A stretch of DNA of 64,000 bases from Parachlorella kessleri. Lineage: Eukaryota; Chlorophyta; Trebouxiophyceae; Chlorellales; Chlorellaceae. A model generated the notes under the pieces. The model had not been told where the DNA came from and did no database searches. It saw only the letters and a list, made by a program, of their open reading frames with translations. The translations under genes and the position numbers were made by a program. This document shows positions 1 through 12,800 of the stretch, one piece after another (positions within the stretch are counted from its first letter, which is position 1; the number at the start of each line of letters is the position of its first letter). Where the stretch lies: NCBI GenBank assembly GCA_001598975.1, contig BBXU01000808.1:1-64000 (forward strand), read 5' to 3'.

Positions 1-198
1 TGGGGGTGGGGTTGCAGTGCTCGATAGGGATGCGCCGCCCTCAGCAGTGTGAGAGCAACTCAGACAGGCAAGCCGGCCGACATTAGAGGGGGCTGCACGG
101 CTGCGCTGGCAATGGGAGGCTCCAGTGGGCAGCGGCATGTGGGCCAGCTCTCACCAGTCCAGCATTCTTGAAGCAGCAAAGCCGGTGTGGTCTTGCAG

Positions 199-3023
199 GA
201 CATTGAAAACGTGATGTGGGGCGCTGCTGACCACACCCTGGTGGGGGCCTACAATGAGTGCTCCAACGGCCACACCAGCCTGGATGCAGCCAACTCACGT
301 GTCACCGACTTTGTTGTGCTGCCCTGCAACGGTGTCACGTGAGTCCACTGTTGCTGGGCAGTGTCCAACTGTCACATGCACCGCATCCTGCACATGTTGC
401 TTGAACAGTTACACCAGGCCTAACAACAGCCATACCATGATGCTAAGTCGGAGGGAGTGTAGGAGCCTCGTGTAGGCCATCGGTGGTGGCTTGGCATGGG
501 TGTGGAACGGTAGAGATGTAGTGGTAGATATGTCTGAGGGGGCTGGCGTTTCAACAAGCGTATGTGACGAGCCATCACCTTCCCCGGAGACCTCCAGGCG
601 GGGTGTAAAATAGTTGACAGCATGTCCCTTCCGCAGGAGCTTTGGGCCTTGGGACATCTCTGGGTGCGCTGACCAGGACGGTCGGGGGTGGGAGCAGCTG
701 TCAGACAACTACGTCACCACCAATTTTGGCATCCGGCTGGAGGACTACGACCAAATGTGAGCCACACGCTGAGCTGGCTGGCTCCTTGCCGCATCCTTTG
801 CCGTGTGACTGACGCACTCGGGGGCACCATATGTGCTTGCTTGAGACCCCACTGACAGCTTCCTACTGCTGGCTCCCTCGTGGACCACCCCTCCCCGCCT
901 TCCTTGCTCTGACTCGATCTTTTCATGCGCCTTGCAGCACGTATCTGGCTCCTCCCCCTTCGGCCCAGTGCTCCTGGCTTGCTGTGGCGGACTACGGCTG
1001 CATGGCCCAGCCCAACAACCCCTACATCTGCAGGATCTGGGCACATGGTGCGCTGCTGTCCCTGCTAGTTACCCATCCCCTGCCCCTGTGAGACTGGGTC
1101 CCAGCTCCCCTGGTATTGCTTGCTACCCAATGTGCTTTCTTGATGCGTGAGCTTGCATCAAGGGGTGTGCTGTCCCTCGGGCCGCATGGGCCTGTGGTCC
1201 CGCCTGGTGATGGGTGCTGCTGTCAGTGACTGCAGGTGAGGGGTGGAGTGCGGTGGCGATGTACTTCCACGAGCTGGGCCACCACTTCTACCTCAGCCAT
1301 GCTGGGCAGGGTGAGCTGCCAGCTGGCCTGAGTCACTGCCTCTGGTCTGCCCTTCACAGAGCTGCATACGAGCTACCACTCCCCGGCACACCACTTCCTT
1401 GCTGACAGCATCCCTAGATCCTCCAGCCCAGCGCATGAAGCCCTCAGTCACCGCAATAACCTCCTCACTACTTGTCTCGCTCCCCTGCCGCCCACAGTGA
1501 ACCAGGCGGGCGCGCTGGTGGAGTACCTGGACACCTCCTGCACCATGGGCTTCTGCTGCGCGCTGCGCTGCTACAACGCGCCCCACACCTGGCAGATGGG
1601 CTGGCTGCCGCTGTTGGAGCTGGACGAGGCGCGGCTCACCCCCGGCACCACCTTCTCGTTCGAGCTCACGCGGCAGGCGGGCGGCAAGGGTGTGCGGGTC
1701 ACGCCCAGCTGGGTGCCGGGGGCGGTGCCCTTCTTCCTGTCCTACAGGGACACACTAGGTGAGGGAGGGGAGGGGGGGGGGGGAGGGGGGAGGGAGGGGA
1801 GGGCAACACACCAGGCAGACAGCGCTGTCAGAGGGGTGCAGGCATCGCCACTTGTACCGGCATGCAGTTGGCAGCTTGGGGAAAGGCTCGCATGTTGGGG
1901 GCGTAGGGAGATCGAATGACTCAGCACTCTTGCTGTTGGTGCTGGGTCCATTGCACAAACCTGCGCTTGCTGTTGTTGTTCCCAGGCTATGATAAGGACC
2001 TAGCCGGGACACCTTATGGCGCCAACACCAACATTTACCAGTCAGCCATTGCCACGCCGACTGGCGGAGGGGTGAGTGCGGAGTCACGCTGGGCTCGAGG
2101 TGGCCCTACCGCGGCAGCCGGGTGCAGTGCAGCCAGCCGAGCCTCCCGCATGCTAGTCCACAACGCATGTGCCATTCAGGCTGGCTGGGACAGCGACTGG
2201 TGCTGCTCACAAGCACTGTCAGGTGACTAAGCACGCCAGCCCATGTGTCCCTGCAGGCCACGCAGTGGTTGGGAGCTATTGGTGATACTATGCCCGCTTT
2301 GACAGAGGGCACCACCGGGCTGACATTCCGTCACTTGGGGCGAGCGGGAGCAGCAGTGAAAGTCAGCATATGCCGCTACGGCGGCCCCGAGACTCTCAGC
2401 TCCTGCTGCTATGGCCGCGACAATGACTGCAATGGGTTGGTGAGTGCATGCAGGAGCCTCTGCCAGGAGGCGGCAGCCATGCATGCAACAAACGGCAGCA
2501 TGCGCAGCAGGACCTGCGCACCGCAGCGCCTTTGGCGCCACCTGAATGGCAAACAGTGTCATTTGCATGGCTTCCCCTTTGAGAATGTAATGCAGCAGCA
2601 ACCTGACCTGAGTGGTTGTTCATGTGTCATGCAGGGCGGACAGAGTGACCCTGCCTGCGCCCCTTTCATGGGCAGCTGCGCCAGCTTCAAGTAAGCTTCT
2701 GTCCTAGTGAAATTTGTGTGTAGGTGACGTATGCCTTGTTTCCAGGCTGCCCAGGGTTCTAAAAGGAGGCAGTCCTCAACATATTCTTGACACACCTTGT
2801 TGTTATGCATGGTGGGTGTATTGTGTGCCTGAATCTGCCATGCCGCAGCATAGGATGAGGCAAAGCTTGTGACGGTATGTTGCCTTGCTCCTGCGCTTGC
2901 AGGTATAACTGGGACTTGGGGACCACCTACGCCAACCCTGTGAAGCCCAGCAGGGTCTTCTCTTCTTCGTTGAACGCAACCACACCCTCCCCCAACACGC
3001 CGCCGACCGCAAGAGCGAGTTAG
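199..3023 (+). CDS. Gametolysin/autolysin-type zinc metallopeptidase (peptidase M11), 5' end outside window
   Basis: Secreted zinc endopeptidase of the M11 family, which in Chlamydomonas digests hydroxyproline-rich cell-wall glycoproteins. Visible exons: 199-338, 637-756, 938-1047, 1236-1310, 1498-1758, 1986-2071, 2257-2439, 2635-2690 and 2904-3023; codon phases agree at every junction. The exon at 1236-1310 carries the zinc site HELGHHFYLSHA (HExxHxxxxxH). The next exon gives the family block around SCTMGFCC and CYNAPHTWQMGW. Cysteine is frequent (SCCYGRDNDCNG), as expected for an extracellular protein. The C-terminus is Ser/Thr/Pro-rich (TTPSPNTPPT), a possible hydroxyproline or glycosylation segment. 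The signal peptide and propeptide must lie left of the window. Stop TAG is at 3021-3023. The enzyme family is clear from these motifs; its substrate in this alga is inferred. Confidence 0.88.
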
Positions 3024-3366
3024 GGGGGTGCTAGCTATAGGTCACCTGAAGGAACGAACACACCTGTATGATTAGCGTGGTTGGCAGCACCCACGGCAGG
3101 CATGTGACATTGGCAAATTTTCGAGTGTTAAGGCAGGTGCAAGGGCATGACAGCAGGTGACAGTGGCGGCTGCAGGTAGCTCGCTTTTTGCAGAACCCTT
3201 TACATTGTTGTCTTCCTTTACATATACACTTGCTGAACCGCCATGTGATGCAGCAATGCATTTGTCATTACCTTTCCTTCTCTCGGTTCCTGCTAATGCA
3301 TTTCTTTACTCCTCCTGTCCCGTGTCATTTTGAGGGGGTATGTTGGTACATTTGTATCTGACAAAT

Positions 3367-3371
3367 TGTAA
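3367..3371 (+). terminator. Possible TGTAA polyadenylation signal of the M11 peptidase gene
   Basis: TGTAA, the polyadenylation signal used by many green algae, lies 344 bases after the peptidase stop codon. The motif is only five bases long, so chance occurrence is possible. Apart from it, 3024-3859 shows no exon-like sequence on either strand and is taken as 3' UTR of the convergent peptidase and SMC6 genes. Confidence 0.35.
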
Positions 3372-3859
3372 CAAAGTTGCATGCCAATGTCTTGCTATTT
3401 GGCATACCAAACCTACGTAGGGTTATCTTTGTCATTGTCCGTCATGAGTCATGAAACCAACCAAAGTCTAGCACAATGTAAGCAAGTTGGCAACATGAGC
3501 AAGAGTGCCCCAGCTGGGTCGCACTGGCTGACCAGACTGCACCAGCAAGCCAATCAGCTGGGCATGCAATGAAGGTAAGTGATAATGCAAGACAAATATA
3601 GTAGCACGACGCCCACGTTCAAAACAATGCATGTCACAAGTCAGTTTACCTGGTCAGCTATGAAGCCGGCACGGGCCTCACCACACTACTCTGCACTTGG
3701 CGCGGACCTTGGAGGGCTCCTTCTCCTGCCAGCCTTTGTTGCCGGGGGTCAGATGTCCTAGGTCCAGCATTGATACCATCACACTATGCAGCTGCTGGTG
3801 CAGCATGCAGGGTCCAGGAGTCCTTCTAAGAGCCTATCATCAGGGAGCAAAACCCCTGC

Positions 3860-6800
3860 TTACGCCTGGTCTGCATTGACCCGTGCAGAGCGCATTTTCA
3901 CCACATGTATGAAGTCCGCCGGCAGGTCCGCTCTCCGCTGCAGCAGCTGCTGCCGCACTTGCTGCCTGGCCTCCTCCACGGCCGAGATGTCCTGCAAAGC
4001 AATACCAACAGCGAAGGGGTTGGCCCGAATACCCAGCACATTACTAAAACTCTCAGCGCACCAGCCACCGTTTTGTGCGCGCTGGTGTAGCACTTTGCAT
4101 CTATTGCAAGGCTCCTCTGGCCAGGAACATCTGAGTCGCCCCAAGCACATAAAGCCAGATCTGCAGGTGTGCCGCCGCAGAGATGACAAACGTCCACCAA
4201 GCAGCTTGCTGGCAACATGTCTTTCTGCGTCAGCCAGCCAGGCCAGGATCCTACCATAAAAGACTTGCCTGTGGCGTGAGGAACAGGAACTGGCGGTCGC
4301 TGTAGGTGTGGGCAAAGTCCAGTAGGAACATGAGGGAGTAGCGCCGGTTGATGGAGTCCTGCATTACAGCACCATCGACAACAGATTGCCCTTTGGCGAT
4401 ATAGAGCCCTGTGCACAGTGTCCGGTGCTGTTGCCGACATCAATTTGCTATTCGCCAAGTAGGGCAGGCCGCCTGCTGCAACGCTGTCCACCCATTCATT
4501 CAGCGGCTGCAGCGCAGCGGCACGTGGCGCTCAAGTACTGGCGCTCAAGCACAACCAAGCAAGCAAGCTGCTGGCACCACTGCATCAATTGTGGCGCCGG
4601 CCAGCCCAGTCACTGCAAGGAACCGGCCTCACCATGAATATATCAAACTCATCCAAGGCCACATAGGGCGGGCAGAGTCCAGCATGGCCTGCATGGTCGG
4701 GAGGCATGGGCAGGAAGACAATGCTCAACCTCCGCCTTTCCGGCACGCCCCTCAAGTGCCGGCAGAACCTGTCAGTTGGCATGCCACCCAGCTGGCCGCA
4801 CCGAGCAAACATCTGATTGCGCCTCCCTGTGTCACCACGTCCATGTCCATGTGTAAACTGCACGACTACCCTCAAGCACATAGAGGTGCAGATGTATAAC
4901 ACTTGATAACACTTGACACTTTAACTGAGCGGTCCGGCTTCCCAAGAAGCTGCCGGTATGCCATGCGTGTGCTCCCTCGGCAGATAGCCAGCAGCTAAAC
5001 ACCAGCGGCAGGCGAGAAGACCCCCCCCACAAGACCTCCCCTCCCCGTTGTGCTGCTCAAGCCTCACCAAGCGCCATGAGGAAGCAAATGGTGGTCATGG
5101 AACGCTCGCCGCCAGAGAGCGACTTCATGTTGGTGACTGGGGCGCCCCCGTTGACGCCGACACTGAAGATGAGTTGCTCATTGCGGAAGTCCACCTGCAA
5201 GGCATCCTCCGGGCCGAGTGAGACCGGGAAGTGATGCTACAGTGGTGGGCCGGCTTTGAGCTGAATCCGTTCAAAAGCCAGCCCACCTGCTGCTGACGAT
5301 GTTGCATGCAGGGGGACCTGGGAAACAGATATGTCATACGAAATAGAGCACATCAGCAAACAAGCAAGCGCAGATATGTGTGTGTATGTGTGGTGGGCTG
5401 GAGTAGGGGGGCGGGGGAGGGGACCGCAGTCATAGCTTGTAAATGTGCTTCTCTGACAGTAATGCGCCTGAGGCAGCAAGCTGCAATCAACCTGCGTACC
5501 TTGATGGAGGCCACATGCCCGCGCCGCCGCATGTAGCTGGCAAAATGGTGGCTCACCATGTCCGAGACACGGTTGCGCACCTCCTTGTACTTGCGCACAC
5601 GGGCCTGTAGGGTTCATGACAGGCGCAGCCTCAGCAGCTACGGCCCCACCCACTTGAGCAGCGTGCCTCATAGACTGTACAGGTGCAAGGCCCAATGATG
5701 ATGAGTCAGGCTTGACCCAAACCTCCAACGCCTGATCACCACCATACACACAAAGTTGACGGGCTAAGGCACCAGCCTTCGCCTTCCACAACCCCACGTT
5801 CTCAGCAGCTGCCCTGTTGACATAAGCAGGGTGTTTTTCCCCACCGCAAGTGCCATGCCGCCCCTTGGGCATTGCCTTCTCACCTCCTGCATCCGGTGGA
5901 ATCCCTGGAAGAGGGCCATAGCCTTGTGATGGTTGGCCTTCTGTCTAGCAATCTCAGCCCCCAGCTCTGCCACCACGGCCTGTGCCAACAGTTCAACTAA
6001 CTTTAAGGACCATGGTCCACATCAGTGGGCCAGTCAGGTAACATCTCTTGCTTGCAGGTGCTGCAAGTTGCCAAGGAGTACAGCCTTGACTGCCTACCAG
6101 TCCAAATCAGAAGGAGACCATCCAACAAACAGCCCAGCCACCCCCGAATGCAGCTCAATGCTTCATAGCAAGAGCCTGGTGAAAGGTCTCCCCACCCCAC
6201 CAGGTGCCGGAGCTGGGCTGGCTTTGGCTACATACCTGCAACTCGTCCACTGCAATCCCCGCATTTGCCTGCCGGTGAGCTATCTTGCGCGCCAGCAGCT
6301 GCTCCCGCTCTCGCATGTTGGACAAGGCCAGCATGGCCGCCACCTCCTCCTGTGACTTGCCCTGCCCCTGCCAGGTGGCCTGCAGTCTCTCTCGGGCAGC
6401 AGAGGCTTCCTCCCGCGAGCAGACCTACAAGACAGGTGGGAGGCAGGAATAATGAACACGGCAGCAGGCGCCGCTGAGCTTGGCGAGGCAGCTCAGCTCC
6501 CCACAGTGCCTCCTCATAGCGAGCCCATCAGGGCAGCACCTCTGCCACTCACTGATTCCATCCAGGATGCGAAAGACGTCACGCTGCAGACCAAGCCACC
6601 CACCAGAGGTAGCAAACAAAAGGCAAGCTGGCGCTTACTTAGGCATCGTCCCACGGTGCTCACCGCCAAGGCACTGGCTGTCTGCGCAGCAATCTGTTGC
6701 ACAGCCTGCTCTCGCCGGATCTCCACCTCCTCTTGCGTGGCCTTTAGGGCACCTTCCAACTCGCGGAGGTTCATCAACTGCAGGCGCCAGCAGGGGACTC

Positions 6801-9800
6801 AGCAAAAAGCTGCCCAGAAGCATAAACACTGTCCAGAACTATTTGTATCAAGTGCTGCATGTGTATTGCTGGAACCGCAGATAAGCCGTGCCAGCCTAGC
6901 AGCCTTATTGCAAAAGCTGGATCACCTACTACTGGCCACTGTATTATCCATAGTGATAAGCTGCACACAGCAAGCATGCACTCTCACCTCCCTCGTCAGC
7001 CCTGCCGCCTGTTCTGCAATGTTGGTCACTGCCGTGGTGCACTCCTCAATCTCTTCCTCCATGGCCTGCACACATTCTAAGAGAGTTCCACGGCACCCTG
7101 GAACAATATCAACACACTGTGGCATTGGGAGTCCAGCCCTGCTTGATGCTACATGTCGATTTCTATCCACAAAGTCTCCATACATGATAAGCAGCTCCAT
7201 CATGAGAGACATGCGCTGTGGGGTGATTCAGAAACAAAACAGACTAACTAGATGTCCTTCTGGGCACGGCAGACCACCTCGGAGAAGAACGCACTGTCTC
7301 ACGCGCGCTGGAGCCGCACAGGTCCCTTTTCTCCTGAATGCCTGCAAAAACGGACTGTCAAAGCATATGCTCCCACCCTCCGCAACATGCCGTGCCCATC
7401 CTCGTTCTGCGGCCCCGCTGGCACCTGGCACCCCCCCCGTGTGGGTTTGTCACCGCCTCCCTTGCCTCCTGCCCGACTGTCTCCCTGTCAGACTGGCCCA
7501 GCTTTGCCCGCCTACCTTTGGCGCCTGCGCAACTTCATGCACACGATGGCTAGCCTCCTCCACATCCCGCTTTGCACGCTCCATTGCTGACTCAGCCTCA
7601 ATCACCCTGCCCCCTTCCGCGGCTATGCGATTTTGCAGCTCCGCCACTCGCACCGCTGCAGGAAGCACAGCATGTTGTAGGACACCTCGAGTGCTCGACA
7701 TGCGATGCAGCACCAAGTGCATTGACATGTACTGCGCGCACTGCTGTGGCCTAGTAACATGGCACACACCACAATGGCAAGCATTACCAAGCAAGCGTGC
7801 TGCCACACAGGCCTTCTGCTGCTGACCCCAATGGCGTGCACCTGCCCCTCGCAAGCTGGCCGGCCCACAAGTCAAACTTTGGAGAACAACACAATCTAGG
7901 TCCTGCACACTTGGCCTATCTAAGAGGAAAGTGTGAACCAACCAGGAGCGGTGCGATACACCTCTAACCTGTGTCATTGTTGCCTTGTGCCGCCTCAACC
8001 TGTACTGGGCGCTGGCTAGCCAGCGTGTTGAGCTTGCCCTGCGTCTGCGTCTCTCGGTGCTTGGCAGCCTGAGGGAGGACTCAGGAACAGCAACGCGAGC
8101 AAGTGAGGGCAAGCTGCGGAACAGAGTCGAAATTAAGCTGCCTAACAAGCCTGCATACATACTAGTGCCAATCCCTGTAGCCGGTAGCCCAATCTGATGT
8201 TACAGTCATCAGTGCTTTACATCAGCCCCAACCGAGTACATCTGGCCATCCCATGCAAGTACTGAGATTCCTTACCCGCATGCTGCTCTCTGCTGCAGCC
8301 TTAGCCTGCCTGGCCTCGATCTCATATCGCCGGGCCTCCTCCAGGGCCTGCTTCTTTTCCGCCCCCAAACTCTGCACACAAGAACCACCCAAATAAGAGT
8401 TCGACAGCCAATGCATCAGATGGGCGAGTGACAACAAGCAACAGACTTCTCAGTGGGACATACACAACCAAGCACCAGGCTGTAGGACCACACACGACTC
8501 CCTTCTGCACCACCCACGCAGTGCCCCCGCCAACCTGGGCTTCAGCTAGCTCCTCACGGCACTGCTGGATGTGCACTGACACATCCTTCACCAGCCGCGG
8601 CCGCAAGCGGGTGTTTGGCGCCATGATGGTCTCTGTGCGGCCGCGCTTGCGCGCCTGTGAGCCATCGCGCGCCCAGATGGCGCTGATCTTGTAGCGCTCC
8701 CTGCATACAAAAGCATGGACATCCTGTAAAAATGTGCTAGCCATGGGAGGTGCATGTGCAGTAATGGAATCCCAGCCAGTCAGCAGTTGGAGATTGCAAG
8801 TTCTGGTGAAGTTGGCAAGAGCTCAAGGCTGGAAGCATCACTACAACGAGGGCTTTCTTGCACCTGGCCATCACCATGGCTGCGCCCCCCGAGCTGCTGA
8901 GAGGGCCCACCCCTGAGTAGTCTTAACGCCATTTCCCGCTTACATAAAAGAGTTGTCTCGCAAACTGTGCGAGGCCTCAGCAACACTGCCCGCCAGCACA
9001 GTCCGCTCGATCCGAGCCTGGTCAATGAGGATGTTCTTCACAACATGGGTGTTTGGGCCGTCCTTGAACTTGAGCACCTGTTCAAACACCACAGGGAAAC
9101 ACTCGTCAGTAGAACACTGCCAGCAATGACTTGGGGCTTTCAGAGGTGCTGCAGTGGAGTTGAAGGGACACACCCTCTATAGCAGGCAGCATGTGAGCCA
9201 GACGGGAGATCCATTACATTGCGTCCTAACCTACAATCAGACAACATGATCGCAGCCGAAGTAAAGTAAAATGCACATGACCGCTTGTAAGGCACTCCCC
9301 CTCCTTGTCTTGTGCTTGCCTTCAACACTGTCTGCACACTGGGCGGCGGCAGCCGCTCCGGCGGGATGTTATGCTGCGGCGTGTCAAAGTTGCTGATGAA
9401 GCAGGTCACTGGCATGCGCGCATCACGGGCCATCTTCTGCAAGAGCCGCTGGTCACTGACGGAGTGCACAACGAACCCATCAAGCAGCTTGCCAACGGCA
9501 GCCTGCATACCACAGGGGGCAGACAGCAAGTTGAATAAGTAACTTGCAACCCGTGCTGAACCAGCCACTTGCACAGGCCCTTAACATGCACGATCTACCA
9601 AGCACCCCTGGTTGTAGAGTTATGCGTAGGCTGGAAGTCCGTTCAACCAAGGGATGCAGCCTTGCTGGCATACTTGTCTAAGACGAGTTGTGGAAGACTG
9701 GGCGCCATGCTAACTAATACGCAGCAAATGAGCTGGGCCTGTGACTCACCTCCACTGCAACCGCCCATTTATCATCCTCTAGTGCTAGAACGGAGCCAAT

Positions 9801-12800
9801 GGGGCCCACAGGCGGCCGCTGGAACTTGCCCTGCCTAACAGCCATTTGGATGCGCTGCAATAGCGTCTGCATCTGTGGCCCGCCGAAGGTGCCTTCGCCT
9901 ACAAAAGTTGACGAGAGCAATCAAATGACCGTGCAATGCAGCCATTTTGTTCGGCCTTGTATCAGCAATGACTTTGTCCGACTCCTACGTACTCGAAGTG
10001 TGGTTATCAAAGGCAAATATCCTTATTACCTACTGCATCAAGTCGCCTGCCAGCTCCCACAAAACTTCCCAAGGCCGCTCACCTCTGTCTTCCATCCGTC
10101 TCAGGTCGCCTTGCAGCTGAGCGATGCGGCTATTGGCCGCCTGCGCTTCTGCCTGGGCGTCCCGCACCTGCTGCACCGCCTGCTCCACTATCGCTTTTTT
10201 CTCCTCGATGCTAGTCCGGGCTGCACAAATAAGTAGGTGCGGTTGCAGGCACACTCAATGGCCGTAAAGGAGTGTCTGCTTCACTGCATCCATAGGGGTA
10301 TTTCAGATGACCAATGGGAATTGACTCTGCTGCTGAGACCCTACACAGACGCTTTAGTTGCTAAGCGACAGGGCAAGGAAACTCCCCCGCTTGTGACTGT
10401 GCCACCTACCTGCTTGCACACCGGCAGAGGCCGCATCACACTCCTCTTTGCAGGCCCGCATGCGCTGCTTAAAGCCCTCCATGTCAGCCTGGAGGGGACA
10501 ACGCAATACAAGCAAAAGCAGCTGAGCAGTGCGTAATGATAACGTGCCCAAGGCAGTCTCTTAGCATGCATCGGCATCCTCAAGAAAATCGACTGCCAAC
10601 GTACCGACAAAAATGAATTCTGCTTTAGCAACAGCCATGGCTAAGCACACTTAAACCCTCTCTTCAAGGCAGCGGAAAACTTCACTGCCCACTTCTAACA
10701 CCCTTCGACATCAGCGAAGCTTGGCCAAACACCTCTTGCACCAGCAGAACCCTCACCTGAGTGGCCCTGAAATAGTCTTCATCCACCTCCAGTGCACTGG
10801 CCACCAGGTCGTCACGCTCCTGCTCAAGCTCTCGCACTTCCCGCTTGAGGTCGCGCAGCTCCTTTGCCCGCTGCTGCCACTGCAGTGGCGCAAGAAATCA
10901 ACAAGTTGATATGTGCACTTCCTACGCCTGCTGCACCGGTGGCACATACACGTCAGTTCCGGTGCATAAGGATTACTTCCCAAAATCACAAGCAACATCA
11001 GCGGCATTTGCGGTGCTGACCCAGTTCCCCAAGGAGATGCCGTACTTGCTAGCTTCCCCAGCTTTGATGCCTTGTAACCTGTGGATTGCACGTGGAAAGG
11101 AGGACACTGCAGTGCGACGGGGCCAACTGCATTGAATAGCAGAGGTTAATAGAGCCCTAGAACAGAGACTTGTGTGCATGTCTTGGCCACGGAAGGTATC
11201 CTACCTGTTCCTTGCGGCGCTTGTGCTCTTCCTTGGCCTTCTGCAGCTCCTGCTGCTGGCCTTGCATGCGGGCATTCAGCTGCTCCAGACGCGCGTTCTG
11301 CTGCGCTGAGTCAGCATTCAGTGCCTCCTGCTGTGCCTCAAGTGTCATGCCCAGGTTGGCATAGTGGGCCAGCTGCCCTGGGAGCTTCCTCTCCAAAGTG
11401 TCTTCGCATTTCTGCACCCAGGCAGGAGCACAAAGACTTGGAAAACACGGGTCCCGCCAATACTGCTTGCCATGCGGCAGAAACTGCCCATCGTCACATT
11501 CCACATTATTACCATGTTCTGTGAACGAGGGGCGAGGGCTTCACATCAACATTGGCAGAATGAAGTGTGCGGCCGGAAAACGAAATCAACCAACACTTAA
11601 CAACCCTCTAAACGTATGACGCTAAGCTCCAACCCATACAGCGTCATGCTTGCACACGAAGCCTAAGACAGTAAGAGTGCAAGTACGGCGGCCTACGCAC
11701 TTGCCTGCTTGTTCTCTTCCCACTCTCGGACCACCTCCCACACAATGCACTGCCCCAGGTCCGCCTCCTCCGCCTTCCAGTCCGTCACCTCCCGCATGCT
11801 CTCCAGCAGCTGCTCCTTCTCTTGAAGCACAGCCACCCGCTCCTGGAGCACAGGCAGATCATGATAGTTTGCCAAAGCTGCCATGGTCCCTTGTTAATAT
11901 GGGTTTCAATGGCTACCGAGCACCCTTCTGTCTGTCGACCAGATCCCAATCTCAACCCTCCACCCGCTCTGCAACCACATCCAAGCATCACCTAGCAGTC
12001 AACTGCTACCGGCGCGTCGGAAGGGAAGCAGAACAGAAGGCAAACCACTGCAAAGATACACCCTACCAACAATCAGGTACTGTATGGAGGACACCGCCAA
12101 TGGCAGCATACCTGCAGGGTCTTCTCATTGTCCTCTACCTTGTTCCGCTGTTCAGCGACCGCCAAGCCAGCCTTTTGAAGATTCTCATAGCTGCGGTCAG
12201 CCAAACATACCATGTTCAGCCGCCATGGAGAAAATGCAGAGCAGAACCATTGACTTCCCACAGAACGAACCCAACATGCCTAATGGCAACATGCACTGTC
12301 AGCTAGCCACTCACATTTCGTCAAGCAGCATGGCCTGCAGAGCACCAAAGGTAACTTGTTTAGTGACAGTCAAGAGGCATTTGCACGCAAGAATTGATCA
12401 CCCCATGAACCTTTGCATTATAGGCACGCAGGACGCTGACGCGTACCAGCAGGCAGCATTAATGGCTGAGGTGAACCACGCATAAAGACATCCACCCCAG
12501 CTAAGCAACCACCCATCCACGGCATTCCAGCCCAACGCTGAACTTCAACAACTTGCCTCAATGAAAACCTCATACTTCTTCTTCTCAGATTGCTCTCCAG
12601 CAAAGCTGCAGCGCAAATAAGAAGGGCTGGTTTCAGTTACCAGGTTTGACCAGGTAACAGATATTTCACCCTCCGATGCCGTACCTTCATACACCTCACA
12701 CCTATATCAGGTCTGGTGTAATTTCAGCTCCATTTACAAACAGGGCACCGTACCTGCGCGCAGTGTCCTGCGTCATGATCACAGCAGGGTTGGCAGCATT

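Noticed and set aside
17..82. Possible extra M11 peptidase exon (CSIGMRRPQQCESNSD) at the left edge
   Set aside because: It has splice-like borders, but its phase does not fit the next exon at 199, so it was not included.
6452..7825. Long open frame (457 codons) on the + strand
   Set aside because: It lies antisense to SMC6 exons and introns whose motifs and splice phases are clear. Its product has low complexity and no recognisable domain.
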